Source: Hyphomicrobium facile (GTDB taxonomy: Bacteria > Pseudomonadota > Alphaproteobacteria > Rhizobiales > Hyphomicrobiaceae). Taken from it: a stretch of 64,000 bases of DNA. How positions within the stretch are numbered: position 1 is the stretch's first letter; each line of letters begins with the position of its first letter. The DNA lies in the NCBI RefSeq assembly GCF_900116175.1, contig NZ_FPCH01000001.1, positions 622,501 through 686,500 of the forward strand, written 5' to 3'. Under the pieces are notes generated by a model. That model saw nothing but the letters and a program-made list of their open reading frames with translations, ran no database searches and was not told the DNA's origin. Shown piece after piece: positions 32,913 through 41,649 of this stretch. Both the position numbers and the translations under genes were made by a program.

Positions 32913-34136
32913 ATGAAGTTATTTGCAACATGGAAAGCAGCCTTATCGGCCACCATTCCCGTTGCCGGAGAACCGATGTTCGCCTTGGCCGAAGGTTCCG
33001 CAGGTGTGGATTCTTCGCGTGGACGATCCACTGACGTGAAAGCGGCGCAGAGCAGTGTTCCTGCGCCGCAAGAAAACCGGCCGGCGAAAGCCGAGCCAAT
33101 TCTTTCCTGCCGCGATCTATGGAAGGTCTACGGCGGCGACGCGCGACGGGTTCGCGCGATCCTTGCGGAAGGGTCGTCGCGCGACGAGAAGATTGCACGC
33201 CTCATCGCCGAGGGGGCCAATCCTTCAGTCGCCGGCGTCAGCCTCGATGTCCGGAACGGCGAGATCCTCATGGTCATGGGGCTTTCCGGTTCCGGAAAGT
33301 CGACGATGGTGCGCTGTCTATCGCGTCTGATCGAGCCCGAAGCGGGCGAAGTTCGCTTCGAAGGACTTGATCTCCTGCAGGCGAAGCCGGCCGACCTGAC
33401 TGAGATCCGCCGCCGAAAAATCGGCATGGTCTTTCAGAACTTCGGCTTGATGGGCCATCTGACGGCTATCAATAACGTAGCGTTTCCGTTGCGTGTTCAA
33501 GGCATGGCCCTTGCCGACCGGCTGGCGAAGGCGCGCGGCATGCTCGAACTCGTCGGGCTGGCGGGTCGCGAAGACTGCTTGCCGCATCAACTTTCAGGCG
33601 GTCAACAGCAGCGCGTCGGTATCGCGCGGTCGCTGATCACCGATCCCGATCTCTGGTTCCTGGACGAGCCTTTCAGCGCACTCGATCCGCTCATCCGCAA
33701 ACAAATGCAGGACGAGTTCCTTCGGCTGCAGGCGAAGCTCCACAAGACGATCATCTTCGTTACGCACGACTTCCTCGAGGCTGCGAGGCTTGGCGACCGC
33801 ATTGCCATCATGAAGGACGGCAAAATCGTTCAAATCGGCTCGGTACTCGATTTTCTCCTGAACCCTGCGGACGACTATGTCCGCAGTTTTGTTGCGGACG
33901 TGCCGGCGCTGCGCGTCGTCAAGGCGGGTCAAATTGCGGTGCCGGCGAAAGAGCCGTTCAGCTCGCAAGGCGATCCGGTCGTCAATGCAGACGAGTCGAT
34001 CGAGTCGACCCTCAAATGCTTCTTAGGCGGTGCGCAGCGGGTCGTCGTGCGCAAGGCCGACGGGACCATCGCCGGTGTGATCGATCACAACCTCATAAAG
34101 TCCTTCCTGGGTCGAACGAACAGCGGTCATGCTTGA
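32913..34136 (+). CDS. Betaine-type ABC transporter ATP-binding protein (ProV/OpuAA family)
   Basis: 407 aa, ATG 32913 with GAGG. After ~60 residues outside the ATPase comes LWKVYGGDARRVRAIL, then Walker A GLSGSGKST near 125, signature LSGGQQQRVGIARSL near 228 and Walker B FLDEPFSALDP near 250. The C-terminal ~120 residues resemble a degenerate CBS regulatory region (VDADE-type stretch near 355, VRKADGTIAGVIDHN near 385), as in ProV-type ATPases. The 3' end overlaps the permease gene by 8 nt. Confidence 0.9.
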   Translation: MKLFATWKAALSATIPVAGEPMFALAEGSAGVDSSRGRSTDVKAAQSSVPAPQENRPAKAEPILSCRDLWKVYGGDARRVRAILAEGSSRDEKIARLIAEGANPSVAGVSLDVRNGEILMVMGLSGSGKSTMVRCLSRLIEPEAGEVRFEGLDLLQAKPADLTEIRRRKIGMVFQNFGLMGHLTAINNVAFPLRVQGMALADRLAKARGMLELVGLAGREDCLPHQLSGGQQQRVGIARSLITDPDLWFLDEPFSALDPLIRKQMQDEFLRLQAKLHKTIIFVTHDFLEAARLGDRIAIMKDGKIVQIGSVLDFLLNPADDYVRSFVADVPALRVVKAGQIAVPAKEPFSSQGDPVVNADESIESTLKCFLGGAQRVVVRKADGTIAGVIDHNLIKSFLGRTNSGHA

Positions 34137-36171
34137 GGCGTTTCCAAATCGCCAATCTTTGACGGCGCTCGGGTGCTTCGGGGCGCTCGCGCTGGCGGTT
34201 CTGGCGGTGATGTTCGGACGTGAGCTCTCGTGGCTCGCACAGGTTCCTGCATCGTTCAGCTTACCGGTGTCGAATTGGACCAACGCCGCTATTGCCACAT
34301 TCAGCACCGAGTTTCGTTCTCTGTTTCGCTTCGTCGGTGACGCGCTCAACTGGCAGCTGAAGACGTTGCAGTCGGTGCTCCTCGATATACCGTGGAGCGT
34401 GATGATCGTCGTTCTGACGCTCGGCGCACTTCGGATTGCCGGACCGGGGCTCGCCGCGCTCACGGCTACGACCTGCCTCTACATCGTATTTGCCGGGTAC
34501 TGGAAGGAAAGCATCGCCACGCTGACGCTGGTGTCTCTGGGATTGCCGCTTGCCTGTATTTTCGGGGCGGCCCTCGGCATCCTCGCGCACTCGAACCGGT
34601 ACGTGGCGGCGGCCGTCGATGCCGTGCTCGATGTCATGCAGACCGTTCCGGCGTTCGCCTATCTCACGCCATTGATCGTGCTCTTCGGTTTCGGGCCGGT
34701 GGCCGGGCTTGTCGCGAGCGTGCTCTTCGCGCTTCCTCCAATGACGCGCAACGTGAAGGTGGGGCTGGATCAGACGCCGCGCGAGACCATCGAAGCCGCC
34801 GAGATTGCGGGCTGTAGCAGACTTCAGATGTTTGCGCTGGTGCGCCTCGGGGCGGCAACGCGCCAGATTCTGATGGGCCTCAATCAAACGATCATGGCGA
34901 CTCTCAGCATGGTGATCTTTGCCGCCGTCATCGGCGGTTTCGAGGACATCGGCTGGGAGGTTCTGCGGGCGGCTCGCCGCGCCGAATTCGGCAACGGCAT
35001 TATTGCGGGACTGGTCGTTACGCTGCTCGCAATTCTGCTCGATCGGGTCAGCGAGGCGGCGTTCGTGCGCGAGCGGCAGCCGCAAAACAAACTGTCCGCG
35101 CCAAGCTTCTGGGGACTTGCCGTTCTCGCCGGTGGCGTCGTCTGGGTCGTCATCGCGCCGCTGTTGCCGTCGCCTGCGCAGCTCTCGATGCGCCCTTATC
35201 TGGCGCCGGTTCTCAATGACTCCCTGATGTCGGTGAGCGTCTATCTCTCAACGGTCACGGCAACCCTCAAAAGCGTCATCACAACGTACTTTCTCCTGCC
35301 GCTCCGCATCGGATTGGTACGGTCGCTGACGCCTGCGATCTGGGGTTTCGAAATGAGCCCCGCTCTGATGGCCATCTACGTCACGGTCTTCTGCGGCTCG
35401 GCGCTGGTTTTGGCGTTCCGTCAGCAGGTCGGCGCCGCTCTCGGTGTGCTGTTCGCGGGGCTTCTGCTTTATACGGGCTTCTCCGGAATGCCGTGGCTGC
35501 CGCTGATAGCCGGTCTGACGCTGGTCGGTTGGTGGCTTGGTGGCATTCGCCTCGCTGCGATAACTGCCGGCGGGTTGATGGCGATAGCAGTCAGCGGCTT
35601 TTGGCCGTCGACGATGTTCTCAGCTTACCTGATGGCGGCGTCGATCATCACAGCGATCGTGCTCGGCGGGTTGCTCGGCGTGCTCGCAGCCGAATACGAA
35701 CCGGTATCGCGCACGATGCGGCCGGTGAACGATTTCCTGCAAACGATACCGCCGTTCGTCATCCTCATTCCGCTGATCATGTTTTTCCAGGTCGGCGATT
35801 TCTCGAGCTATCTGGCGATCGTCGCCTACGCGATCGTGCCAATGGCGAGATACACGGAACAGGGGTTGCGGCATGTGCCGGCGACGCAGAGCGATGCCGG
35901 CCACCTTGCCGGCTGCACCTCGCTGCAACTGCTCTTCCTTGTGAAATTTCCGGCCGCGCGGAGCGATATCATCCTTGGGCTGAACCAGACGATCATGGCG
36001 GCTCTCGCGATGCTGGCGGTCGCCGCACTCGTCGGCTCACGTGGTCTTGGACAGGACGTCTACATCGCGCTCAGCAAGGCCGATTCGGGGATGGGCCTGC
36101 TCGCGGGTCTGAGCATCGCGATGATTGCGATGATATCGGACCGCTTCATGCGGCGGATGGCGGTGCGATGA
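34129..36171 (+). CDS. Fused double permease of a betaine-type ABC transporter (ProW-ProW)
   Basis: 680 aa, twice the length of ProW. Two permease modules are joined: about 80-320 and 470-675, each with the binding-protein-dependent signature (first: VSLGLPLACIFGAALGILAH, then LFALPPMTRNVKVGLDQTP and EAAEIAGCSRLQMF; second: VLGGLLGVLAAEYEPV, then VPMARYTEQGLRHVPATQSD and HLAGCTSLQLLFLVKFP). Each half carries the EAA-like loop that docks on the ATPase, so one polypeptide can replace the usual homodimer. The two halves are clearly not identical. Confidence 0.9.
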   Translation: MLEAFPNRQSLTALGCFGALALAVLAVMFGRELSWLAQVPASFSLPVSNWTNAAIATFSTEFRSLFRFVGDALNWQLKTLQSVLLDIPWSVMIVVLTLGALRIAGPGLAALTATTCLYIVFAGYWKESIATLTLVSLGLPLACIFGAALGILAHSNRYVAAAVDAVLDVMQTVPAFAYLTPLIVLFGFGPVAGLVASVLFALPPMTRNVKVGLDQTPRETIEAAEIAGCSRLQMFALVRLGAATRQILMGLNQTIMATLSMVIFAAVIGGFEDIGWEVLRAARRAEFGNGIIAGLVVTLLAILLDRVSEAAFVRERQPQNKLSAPSFWGLAVLAGGVVWVVIAPLLPSPAQLSMRPYLAPVLNDSLMSVSVYLSTVTATLKSVITTYFLLPLRIGLVRSLTPAIWGFEMSPALMAIYVTVFCGSALVLAFRQQVGAALGVLFAGLLLYTGFSGMPWLPLIAGLTLVGWWLGGIRLAAITAGGLMAIAVSGFWPSTMFSAYLMAASIITAIVLGGLLGVLAAEYEPVSRTMRPVNDFLQTIPPFVILIPLIMFFQVGDFSSYLAIVAYAIVPMARYTEQGLRHVPATQSDAGHLAGCTSLQLLFLVKFPAARSDIILGLNQTIMAALAMLAVAALVGSRGLGQDVYIALSKADSGMGLLAGLSIAMIAMISDRFMRRMAVR

Positions 36172-37241
36172 TGGGAAGTATGCAGCAGCAGCCTCAACAG
36201 GATGGCGTGGTTCCGCGTGCCGATTGGGTGGATGCCGAGATCTGCGATCGCCGGCAGTTTCGCGATCTGCTCGGCAGCTTCATGACCGGGATCACCGTTG
36301 TCGCGACGCGCGACGAGCAGGGCGAACTTCGCGCGTTTACCGCAAATTCGTTTACCTCCGTCTCGCTCGATCCGCCGCTTGTGCTCGTCTGCATCGCGAA
36401 AACGGCTTCGAGCGTGGAAGCGTTCGCACGCGCGGATACCTACAGCATCAACATCCTGGGTGACTGGCAGCGCGATCTGGCGAGCGCTTTCGCGTCGCGC
36501 GGCGCTGCCAAAATCGAAGCGCTCGGCAATCTCAGCGCGGGCGATCCGCCGGTGCTCGATCGCAGTCTCGCTACGCTGTGCTGCACGCGGGAGCAGCTTG
36601 TTGAAGCGGGTGATCACATCGTTCTCATCAGCCGGGTACGCAGCTTCAAAGACGGTGCCGGGCAGCCGCTTGGATATTTCCGAGGCGGCTACGTCGCCTT
36701 GGGCCTCGCTGAGCAGTCGCTCGAGAGATTGGGGGTGCCGCTGCTCGTCGGCGGCCTTCTGGCGAATGATGGCCGTGTCGTTCTCTGCCGGCGTCCGGGA
36801 TCGTCCGAATTCGAAATCCCGTTGGCGCCACTGCGTCCCGGCGAGCGCCACAGCAGCGTCATTCGCGATCTCTTCCTGCGGCTCGGGATAGAAGCCACTC
36901 CGCTCTTTCCCTACTCCGTCTTTCAGGAGCAGGGCCAACCGCAAACAACGATGATTTTTACGGTCGAAGCGACGGCGCCGGTTCAGTGCGGAACGCTCGC
37001 CGACGGTACGGCGATCGCCGCATTCGGAGAGGCCGACGAACCATGGAAGCTCGTCAAGGGCGACATGATCGAAGGCATGCTGAGGCGCTTCTTTCGCGAG
37101 CAAGCCGCCGGCAACTTCGGGCTTTATTGTGATACCGCGGACGGCGGCCGCATCGCTCCCATCGGCAACGGCGCCCGGCATTGGAGCGAATGGGAGCCCG
37201 GTCACTCGACCTCGCAATCGACCACCGCCGCTCAAAAGTAG
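36168..37241 (+). CDS. Flavin reductase with degenerate Nudix-like C-terminal domain
   Basis: 357 aa starting at ATG 36168, whose ATGA overlaps the permease stop (translational coupling). Residues ~25-185 are a flavin-reductase-like split barrel: FRDLLGSFMTGITVVATRD, then RAFTANSFTSVSLDPPLVLVC, and GDPPVLDRSLATLCC. Residues ~190-345 follow a Nudix-like pattern (VGGLLANDGRVVLCRRPG, then RHSSVIRDLFLRLGI), but the REUXEE catalytic part is missing, so hydrolase activity is unlikely. It should supply FMNH2 to the luciferase-like oxygenase of the cluster, as TgnA does for TgnB. Confidence 0.85.
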   Translation: MMGSMQQQPQQDGVVPRADWVDAEICDRRQFRDLLGSFMTGITVVATRDEQGELRAFTANSFTSVSLDPPLVLVCIAKTASSVEAFARADTYSINILGDWQRDLASAFASRGAAKIEALGNLSAGDPPVLDRSLATLCCTREQLVEAGDHIVLISRVRSFKDGAGQPLGYFRGGYVALGLAEQSLERLGVPLLVGGLLANDGRVVLCRRPGSSEFEIPLAPLRPGERHSSVIRDLFLRLGIEATPLFPYSVFQEQGQPQTTMIFTVEATAPVQCGTLADGTAIAAFGEADEPWKLVKGDMIEGMLRRFFREQAAGNFGLYCDTADGGRIAPIGNGARHWSEWEPGHSTSQSTTAAQK

Positions 37242-37278
37242 CACGCAATTCGAACGTCTTAACGACAGGAGACTACGC

Positions 37279-37500
37279 ATGCCCATTATCCGAGTTGAAA
37301 TGTTCAAAGGGCGGACGCCCGATCAGAAGCAGCGCCTGGTAAAGGCGTTCACTGAAACGGTCACCGACGTCTGCGGACTGAAGCCGCAAGCGGTGCAGGT
37401 GATTTTCCAAGACATGGATCCCGGCGATTATGGCGTCTCTGGCGAGCTCTTCTCGCTGCGCGCGCCCGCGCCCGCGGTGACGCCCGCAAAGTCCGGTTGA
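37279..37500 (+). CDS. 4-oxalocrotonate tautomerase family, copy A (73 aa)
   Basis: MPIIRVEMFKGRTPDQKQRL: Pro1 after Met removal and Arg11 of the tautomerase fold are kept. The position equal to Arg39 of Pseudomonas 4-OT is Gln, and Phe50 is Tyr. 4-OT proteins are small hexamers that use Pro1 as a base on enol/keto acids. The loss of Arg39, which activates the 2-keto group, argues for a different substrate. The C-terminus PAKSG is shared with copy B. Confidence 0.88.
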   Translation: MPIIRVEMFKGRTPDQKQRLVKAFTETVTDVCGLKPQAVQVIFQDMDPGDYGVSGELFSLRAPAPAVTPAKSG

Positions 37501-37542
37501 GAGCCGCAACGCAGAACATCGACAAACTCGAGGAGACTTCCC

Positions 37543-37752
37543 ATGCCGATCATTACGGTCGAAATCTTTCCCGGCCGCACCAACGACCAGAAGCGCCGGA
37601 TCGCAAAACGCCTGACGGACAGCATGGTCGAAATCTGCGGAGCCAAGCCCCAGGCGGTACACGTGCTCTTCACCGAGGTGGATCCCACCGACTGGGCCGT
37701 CGCGGGGGAACTCTGTTCCGATCGCGCGTCCGAGCCAGCGAAATCCGGCTGA
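37543..37752 (+). CDS. 4-oxalocrotonate tautomerase family, copy B (69 aa)
   Basis: MPIITVEIFPGRTNDQKRRI: Pro1 and Arg11 kept, Arg39 position is His, Phe50 position is Trp. It shares ICGAKPQAV/VCGLKPQAV and the PAKSG end with copy A, so the pair arose by duplication. The two could form a mixed hexamer, as known for some heterohexameric 4-OT proteins. Confidence 0.87.
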   Translation: MPIITVEIFPGRTNDQKRRIAKRLTDSMVEICGAKPQAVHVLFTEVDPTDWAVAGELCSDRASEPAKSG

Positions 37753-37762
37753 GGCGCGCAAG

Positions 37763-38569
37763 ATGGCAATCGACTGCGATTACACGATCGAGGGCGAAGG
37801 TCAGGCCCTGTTTCTCATCCATGGCATCGGCGCGCGCAGAACCGGATTTGCAAAAATCGTCGATCACTTGAAAGAGCATTTCTTATGCGTTTCATATGAC
37901 CTGCGCGGCCATGGCGAGTCTCCGATACCCGAGGGCCGTTTCGGATTGGACGATCTTGTCGATGATCTCGAGGCGCTTCGCAGCAAGCTCGGAATCGAGT
38001 GTGCGCATTTCGCCGGGCATTCGCTCGGCGGGATGATCGGGCCAGCCTATGCCCGCCGCTTTCCGGATCGCGTTCAGTCGCTTGGGCTTCTTTCAACCGC
38101 CGCTTTCCGAACGGAAGACGACAGCGCAAAGGTGAAGGGTCTCGGCGTCATGCTGCACGAGCAGGGAATTGGTGCTGTGCTCAACACCATGACGGCGCGC
38201 TGGTTCACGGATGAGTTCGGCGCCGCGCGCCCGGATATCATCGCGCGGCGCGCCCAGCAGGTGCTCGATACGCCTCCCGAAATCTTCATGAACGTCTTCG
38301 ACATCTATGCGGGGACGGAGATGGGACCTTGGCTTCACGAAATCACGGCGCCTGCTCTCGTCATTACCGGGGAGCTTGACGGTGGTTGCAATCCACGACT
38401 GAACCGCCTCATCGCCGATGCACTTCCGAATTCGGAACTCGTCATTCTCGACGGCTTGAAGCATGCGATCACGCTCGAAGCACCCGACCGCGTCGCTGCG
38501 CACATGCAACGTTTCTTGTTCAAACACACCGCAGGCGGCGAAGCGAAGCAACGCGTCGCCGGACGTTGA
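37763..38569 (+). CDS. Alpha/beta hydrolase of the ring-cleavage locus
   Basis: 268 aa, GAGG before ATG 37763, 10 nt after copy B. Oxyanion motif LIHGIGARRTGF near 18, nucleophile elbow AGHSLGGMIG with Ser near 89, acid in ITGELDGGCNP near 205 and His in GLKHAITLEAP near 234. In the trigonelline and vitamin B6 pathways a hydrolase of this fold cleaves the (amidomethylene)succinate intermediate; the same role is proposed here from context only. Confidence 0.87.
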   Translation: MAIDCDYTIEGEGQALFLIHGIGARRTGFAKIVDHLKEHFLCVSYDLRGHGESPIPEGRFGLDDLVDDLEALRSKLGIECAHFAGHSLGGMIGPAYARRFPDRVQSLGLLSTAAFRTEDDSAKVKGLGVMLHEQGIGAVLNTMTARWFTDEFGAARPDIIARRAQQVLDTPPEIFMNVFDIYAGTEMGPWLHEITAPALVITGELDGGCNPRLNRLIADALPNSELVILDGLKHAITLEAPDRVAAHMQRFLFKHTAGGEAKQRVAGR

Positions 38570-38578
38570 GGAATCATC

Positions 38579-40027
38579 ATGGCCGCCAATTTGCCGGACG
38601 CATTCGTCCACACGAAACTTCTGATCGACGGTGAGTGGCGCGATAGCAGCGACGGCCGGAAGATCCGCGTTATCGATCCCGCAACGGAAGAGATATTCGG
38701 CTCGGTCGCGCACGCAACGTTGGGTGATCTCGATGAGGCGTTAGCCGCGACGGAGACCGGCGCGTTCGCATGGGTTGCAATTCCGCTTCCGGAGCGATCG
38801 AAGATCATTCGCAAGGCCGGCGAAACGTTGCGGGCGCGGGCGGCCACGATTGCGCCGCTGTTGACGCGCGAGCAGGGAAAGCCGCTCGCGGAGGCGCTGC
38901 TCGAAGTCAACTCTTCGGCCGACTTCATCGAGTGGTTCGCCGAGGAAGCCCGGCGTACGTATGGCAAGGTTATTCCTTCGCGTTGGCCACATGTGCGCCA
39001 ACTTCTTATCAAGGAGCCGGTCGGTCCCGTTGCGACCTTCACGCCGTGGAACTTCCCGATCGTTGCAATCGTGCGGAAACTGGCGGCCGCTCTCGCCGCG
39101 GGCTGCCCTGTCATCGTCAAGGGCCCGGAAGAAACACCTGCGTCCGTCGCCGAGGTCGCACGCGCATTCGTGGATGCGGGCGTGCCGCGCGGCGTAGTCA
39201 ATCTCGTCTATGGTGACCCGGCCGAGATTTCGCGTTACCTGATCAGCCATCCCGTCATTCGGAAGATTTCATTCACGGGGTCGACGTCCGTTGGGAAGCA
39301 GCTCGCGGGCCTCGCTGGCCTGCACATGAAGCGGGTGACGATGGAGCTTGGCGGACATGCTCCGGTCATCGTCACGGAAGACGCGGATATCAAGAACGCG
39401 GTCAGCACGCTCGCGCAAATCAAGTTCCGAAATGCCGGTCAGATCTGCATCGCGCCGACGCGGTTTCTCATTCATGAGACCGTCTTCGAGCGCTTTCTGA
39501 AAGGTTTCGTTCAAGCGGCACAGGCCATCAAGGTCGGTAACGGTTTCGACGCAAGCACCCAAATGGGTCCGCTGGCGAACGAGCGGCGCATTCCAGCGCT
39601 CGCAGAGTTCGTCGCCGACGCGGTTTCAAAAGGCGCAGACTTGCGGGCCGGAGGCCACCGGATCGGCAACAAGGGTTATTTCTTCGAGCCGACCGTGCTG
39701 GCGCACGTGCCGCTCAGCGCGCGCGTGATGAACGAGGAGCCGTTCGGACCGCTGGCGATCATCAATCCCTATTCGGATTTGGATGACGCGATTGCGGAGG
39801 CCAACAGGCTGCCTTATGGGCTTGCATCCTACGCTCACACCAAGTCGCTGGCGACGGCACACGAACTCGCAAGCCGGATCGAGGCCGGGATGCTAACGAT
39901 CAATCACAATGGCCTGAGCTTTCCGGAAGTGTCCTTCGGCGGCGTGAAGGATTCCGGTTACGGCAGCGAAGGCGGGCCCGACGCCATGGAACCCTACCTC
40001 AGCAGTCGATTTGTTACGATGGCCTGA
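38579..40027 (+). CDS. Aldehyde dehydrogenase, succinate-semialdehyde type
   Basis: 482 aa, GAGGAA before ATG 38579, 9 nt after the hydrolase. Catalytic Cys near 290 in FRNAGQICIAPTRF, general-base Glu near 255 in MELGGHAP, NAD site FTGSTSVGKQLA near 235 and PWNFPIVAIVRKLAAAL near 158. Length and the FRNAGQIC form match the GabD/succinate-semialdehyde group. It would oxidise an aldehyde acid made by the hydrolase step, the role of TgnE. Confidence 0.88.
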   Translation: MAANLPDAFVHTKLLIDGEWRDSSDGRKIRVIDPATEEIFGSVAHATLGDLDEALAATETGAFAWVAIPLPERSKIIRKAGETLRARAATIAPLLTREQGKPLAEALLEVNSSADFIEWFAEEARRTYGKVIPSRWPHVRQLLIKEPVGPVATFTPWNFPIVAIVRKLAAALAAGCPVIVKGPEETPASVAEVARAFVDAGVPRGVVNLVYGDPAEISRYLISHPVIRKISFTGSTSVGKQLAGLAGLHMKRVTMELGGHAPVIVTEDADIKNAVSTLAQIKFRNAGQICIAPTRFLIHETVFERFLKGFVQAAQAIKVGNGFDASTQMGPLANERRIPALAEFVADAVSKGADLRAGGHRIGNKGYFFEPTVLAHVPLSARVMNEEPFGPLAIINPYSDLDDAIAEANRLPYGLASYAHTKSLATAHELASRIEAGMLTINHNGLSFPEVSFGGVKDSGYGSEGGPDAMEPYLSSRFVTMA

Positions 40028-40063
40028 GGCGACGTCACCGCCGGTCCGCTTGCAGGCCTATGC

Positions 40064-41551
40064 TCAGTCTCGAAAGTCGAACCAAACGGCCTTCGGCTGG
40101 GCGTAGTTGCGCAGAGCATAGAGCGAGAGATCGCGGCCAAAGCCCGATCCCTTGAATCCTCCGAACGGTAATGCCGGATCGAGCGCATCGACGGCGTTGA
40201 CGCTGACGGTGCCAGCCCGAATCCGGGCTGCAACGCGGTGAGCGCGGCTGAATGATCCGGTCCAAAGGGAAGCTGCCAAGGCGTAGGGTGAATCGTTCGC
40301 CATGCGTATGGCAGCGTCTTCGCCGTTGAACGGAAGAACGCAGAGGACAGGGCCGAATACCTCTTCGCGCACGAGTTCAGACGTCTCGGTGAGGCCGGTG
40401 ACTATCGTCGGCTCGATGAAGTTATCGCAGCCTTCGACGGTTTTCGTTACGCCTCCGATTACGTGGCCACCGTCGCGTTTGCCGCCGGCGATCTTGGCGA
40501 GGACGGCGTCGCGGTGGGACGTTCCGATCATCGTTCCGGCTGGCGTCTCGGGGTCGAGTGGGGCGCCGGGCGAATACGCGAGCGCCTCCTTTCGAAGCCT
40601 TTCGACAAACTCGTCCGCGATCTTGTCTTCAACCAAGAGCCGGCTATTCGCCGAGCAAACCTGGCCTTGATGGAAGAAGATGCCGGCGGCTGCCGAACTC
40701 GCAGCGCGATCGAGGTCAGCGGTATCGGCAAACACGACGTTCGCGCTCTTGCCTCCGCACTCGAGGCTGATCATTTTCAGATTGGAATGTGCGGAATATT
40801 CGAGAAATTTCTTGCCGACTTCCGTCGAGCCCGTAAACGAAAGAGCGTCGATGCCAGGGTGCAAGCCCATGGCGCGTCCCAACTCGGCGCCACCCGTAAC
40901 GACGTTGAAGACGCCTTCGGGAATCCCTGCTTCAACGGCCAATGCCGCCGCAAGCAACGCGCTTCGGGATGACTTTTCGTCGGGCTTCAGAACGACCGAG
41001 TTACCGAGGATGAGCGCCGGAGCGACTTTCCAGAAGGCCGTCTCAATCGGAAAATTCCAAGGGATGACCGCGCCCACGACGCCGACGGGCTCAAGATTGA
41101 TCGTGGCGAGGACGCCGGGCCCGACTGGAGCCGTCTCGCCGTAGATTTTGTCTACGGCTTCCGCGTACCACCGCAATGTCGTGGCTGAGCCCGGAACATC
41201 GCGCAGGAATGAATCCCGGATCGCCTTGCCGGTATCCAGCGTTTCGCAAAGCGCCAGGCGTTCGCAGTTTTCTTCGATCAGCATCGCGAGCTTCAAGAAG
41301 GCTTCCCGGCGTTTGCTTGGATGGCAGCGCGACCAGGCTCCATCGTCGAAGCGCCGGCGCGCCACGTCGACGGCGCGGTTGAGAAGATCGTCATCGGCGA
41401 GGGCGAGCGCGTATTGCGGCAGGCCTGTTGCCGGGTTCACGTGCTCGAGCGTTGCTGCATTCGGGGATGACACGAAGCGACCGTCGACGAATGATCTCGC
41501 TTCGGCTTGAAAGCGAGCAGCTGCGTCGATCCATTCCGATTTTGTTTTCAT
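40064..41551 (-). CDS. Aldehyde dehydrogenase, betaine/aminobutyraldehyde type
   Basis: 495 aa, ATG 41551 with GGA upstream. Cys near 299 in FFHQGQVCSANSRLLV, Glu near 265 in SLECGGKSANVVF, and PWNFPIETAFWKVAPALILG near 162. The FxGQVCxAxSR form is that of the PuuC/betaine-aldehyde group. It is transcribed toward the succinate-semialdehyde-type gene (convergent), so it is a second unit of the same locus. It could do the step of TgnC (the semialdehyde after ring opening), an inference from the enzyme class. Confidence 0.88.
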   Translation of the reverse strand: MKTKSEWIDAAARFQAEARSFVDGRFVSSPNAATLEHVNPATGLPQYALALADDDLLNRAVDVARRRFDDGAWSRCHPSKRREAFLKLAMLIEENCERLALCETLDTGKAIRDSFLRDVPGSATTLRWYAEAVDKIYGETAPVGPGVLATINLEPVGVVGAVIPWNFPIETAFWKVAPALILGNSVVLKPDEKSSRSALLAAALAVEAGIPEGVFNVVTGGAELGRAMGLHPGIDALSFTGSTEVGKKFLEYSAHSNLKMISLECGGKSANVVFADTADLDRAASSAAAGIFFHQGQVCSANSRLLVEDKIADEFVERLRKEALAYSPGAPLDPETPAGTMIGTSHRDAVLAKIAGGKRDGGHVIGGVTKTVEGCDNFIEPTIVTGLTETSELVREEVFGPVLCVLPFNGEDAAIRMANDSPYALAASLWTGSFSRAHRVAARIRAGTVSVNAVDALDPALPFGGFKGSGFGRDLSLYALRNYAQPKAVWFDFRD

Positions 41552-41649
41552 TTTGGTTCCAGTCGGCTCGGTTTTTCAGTTGGCAATGACATGTCGAGGC
41601 GGCCTGCCGATTAGACGGCCGGTTCAGAGTGGTGGGACCGCAAGGAGCG

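Noticed and set aside
36060-37307. A 415-codon minus-strand frame opposite the flavin reductase
   Set aside because: Shadow of the plus-strand gene, which has a coupled start and clear flavin-reductase motifs.
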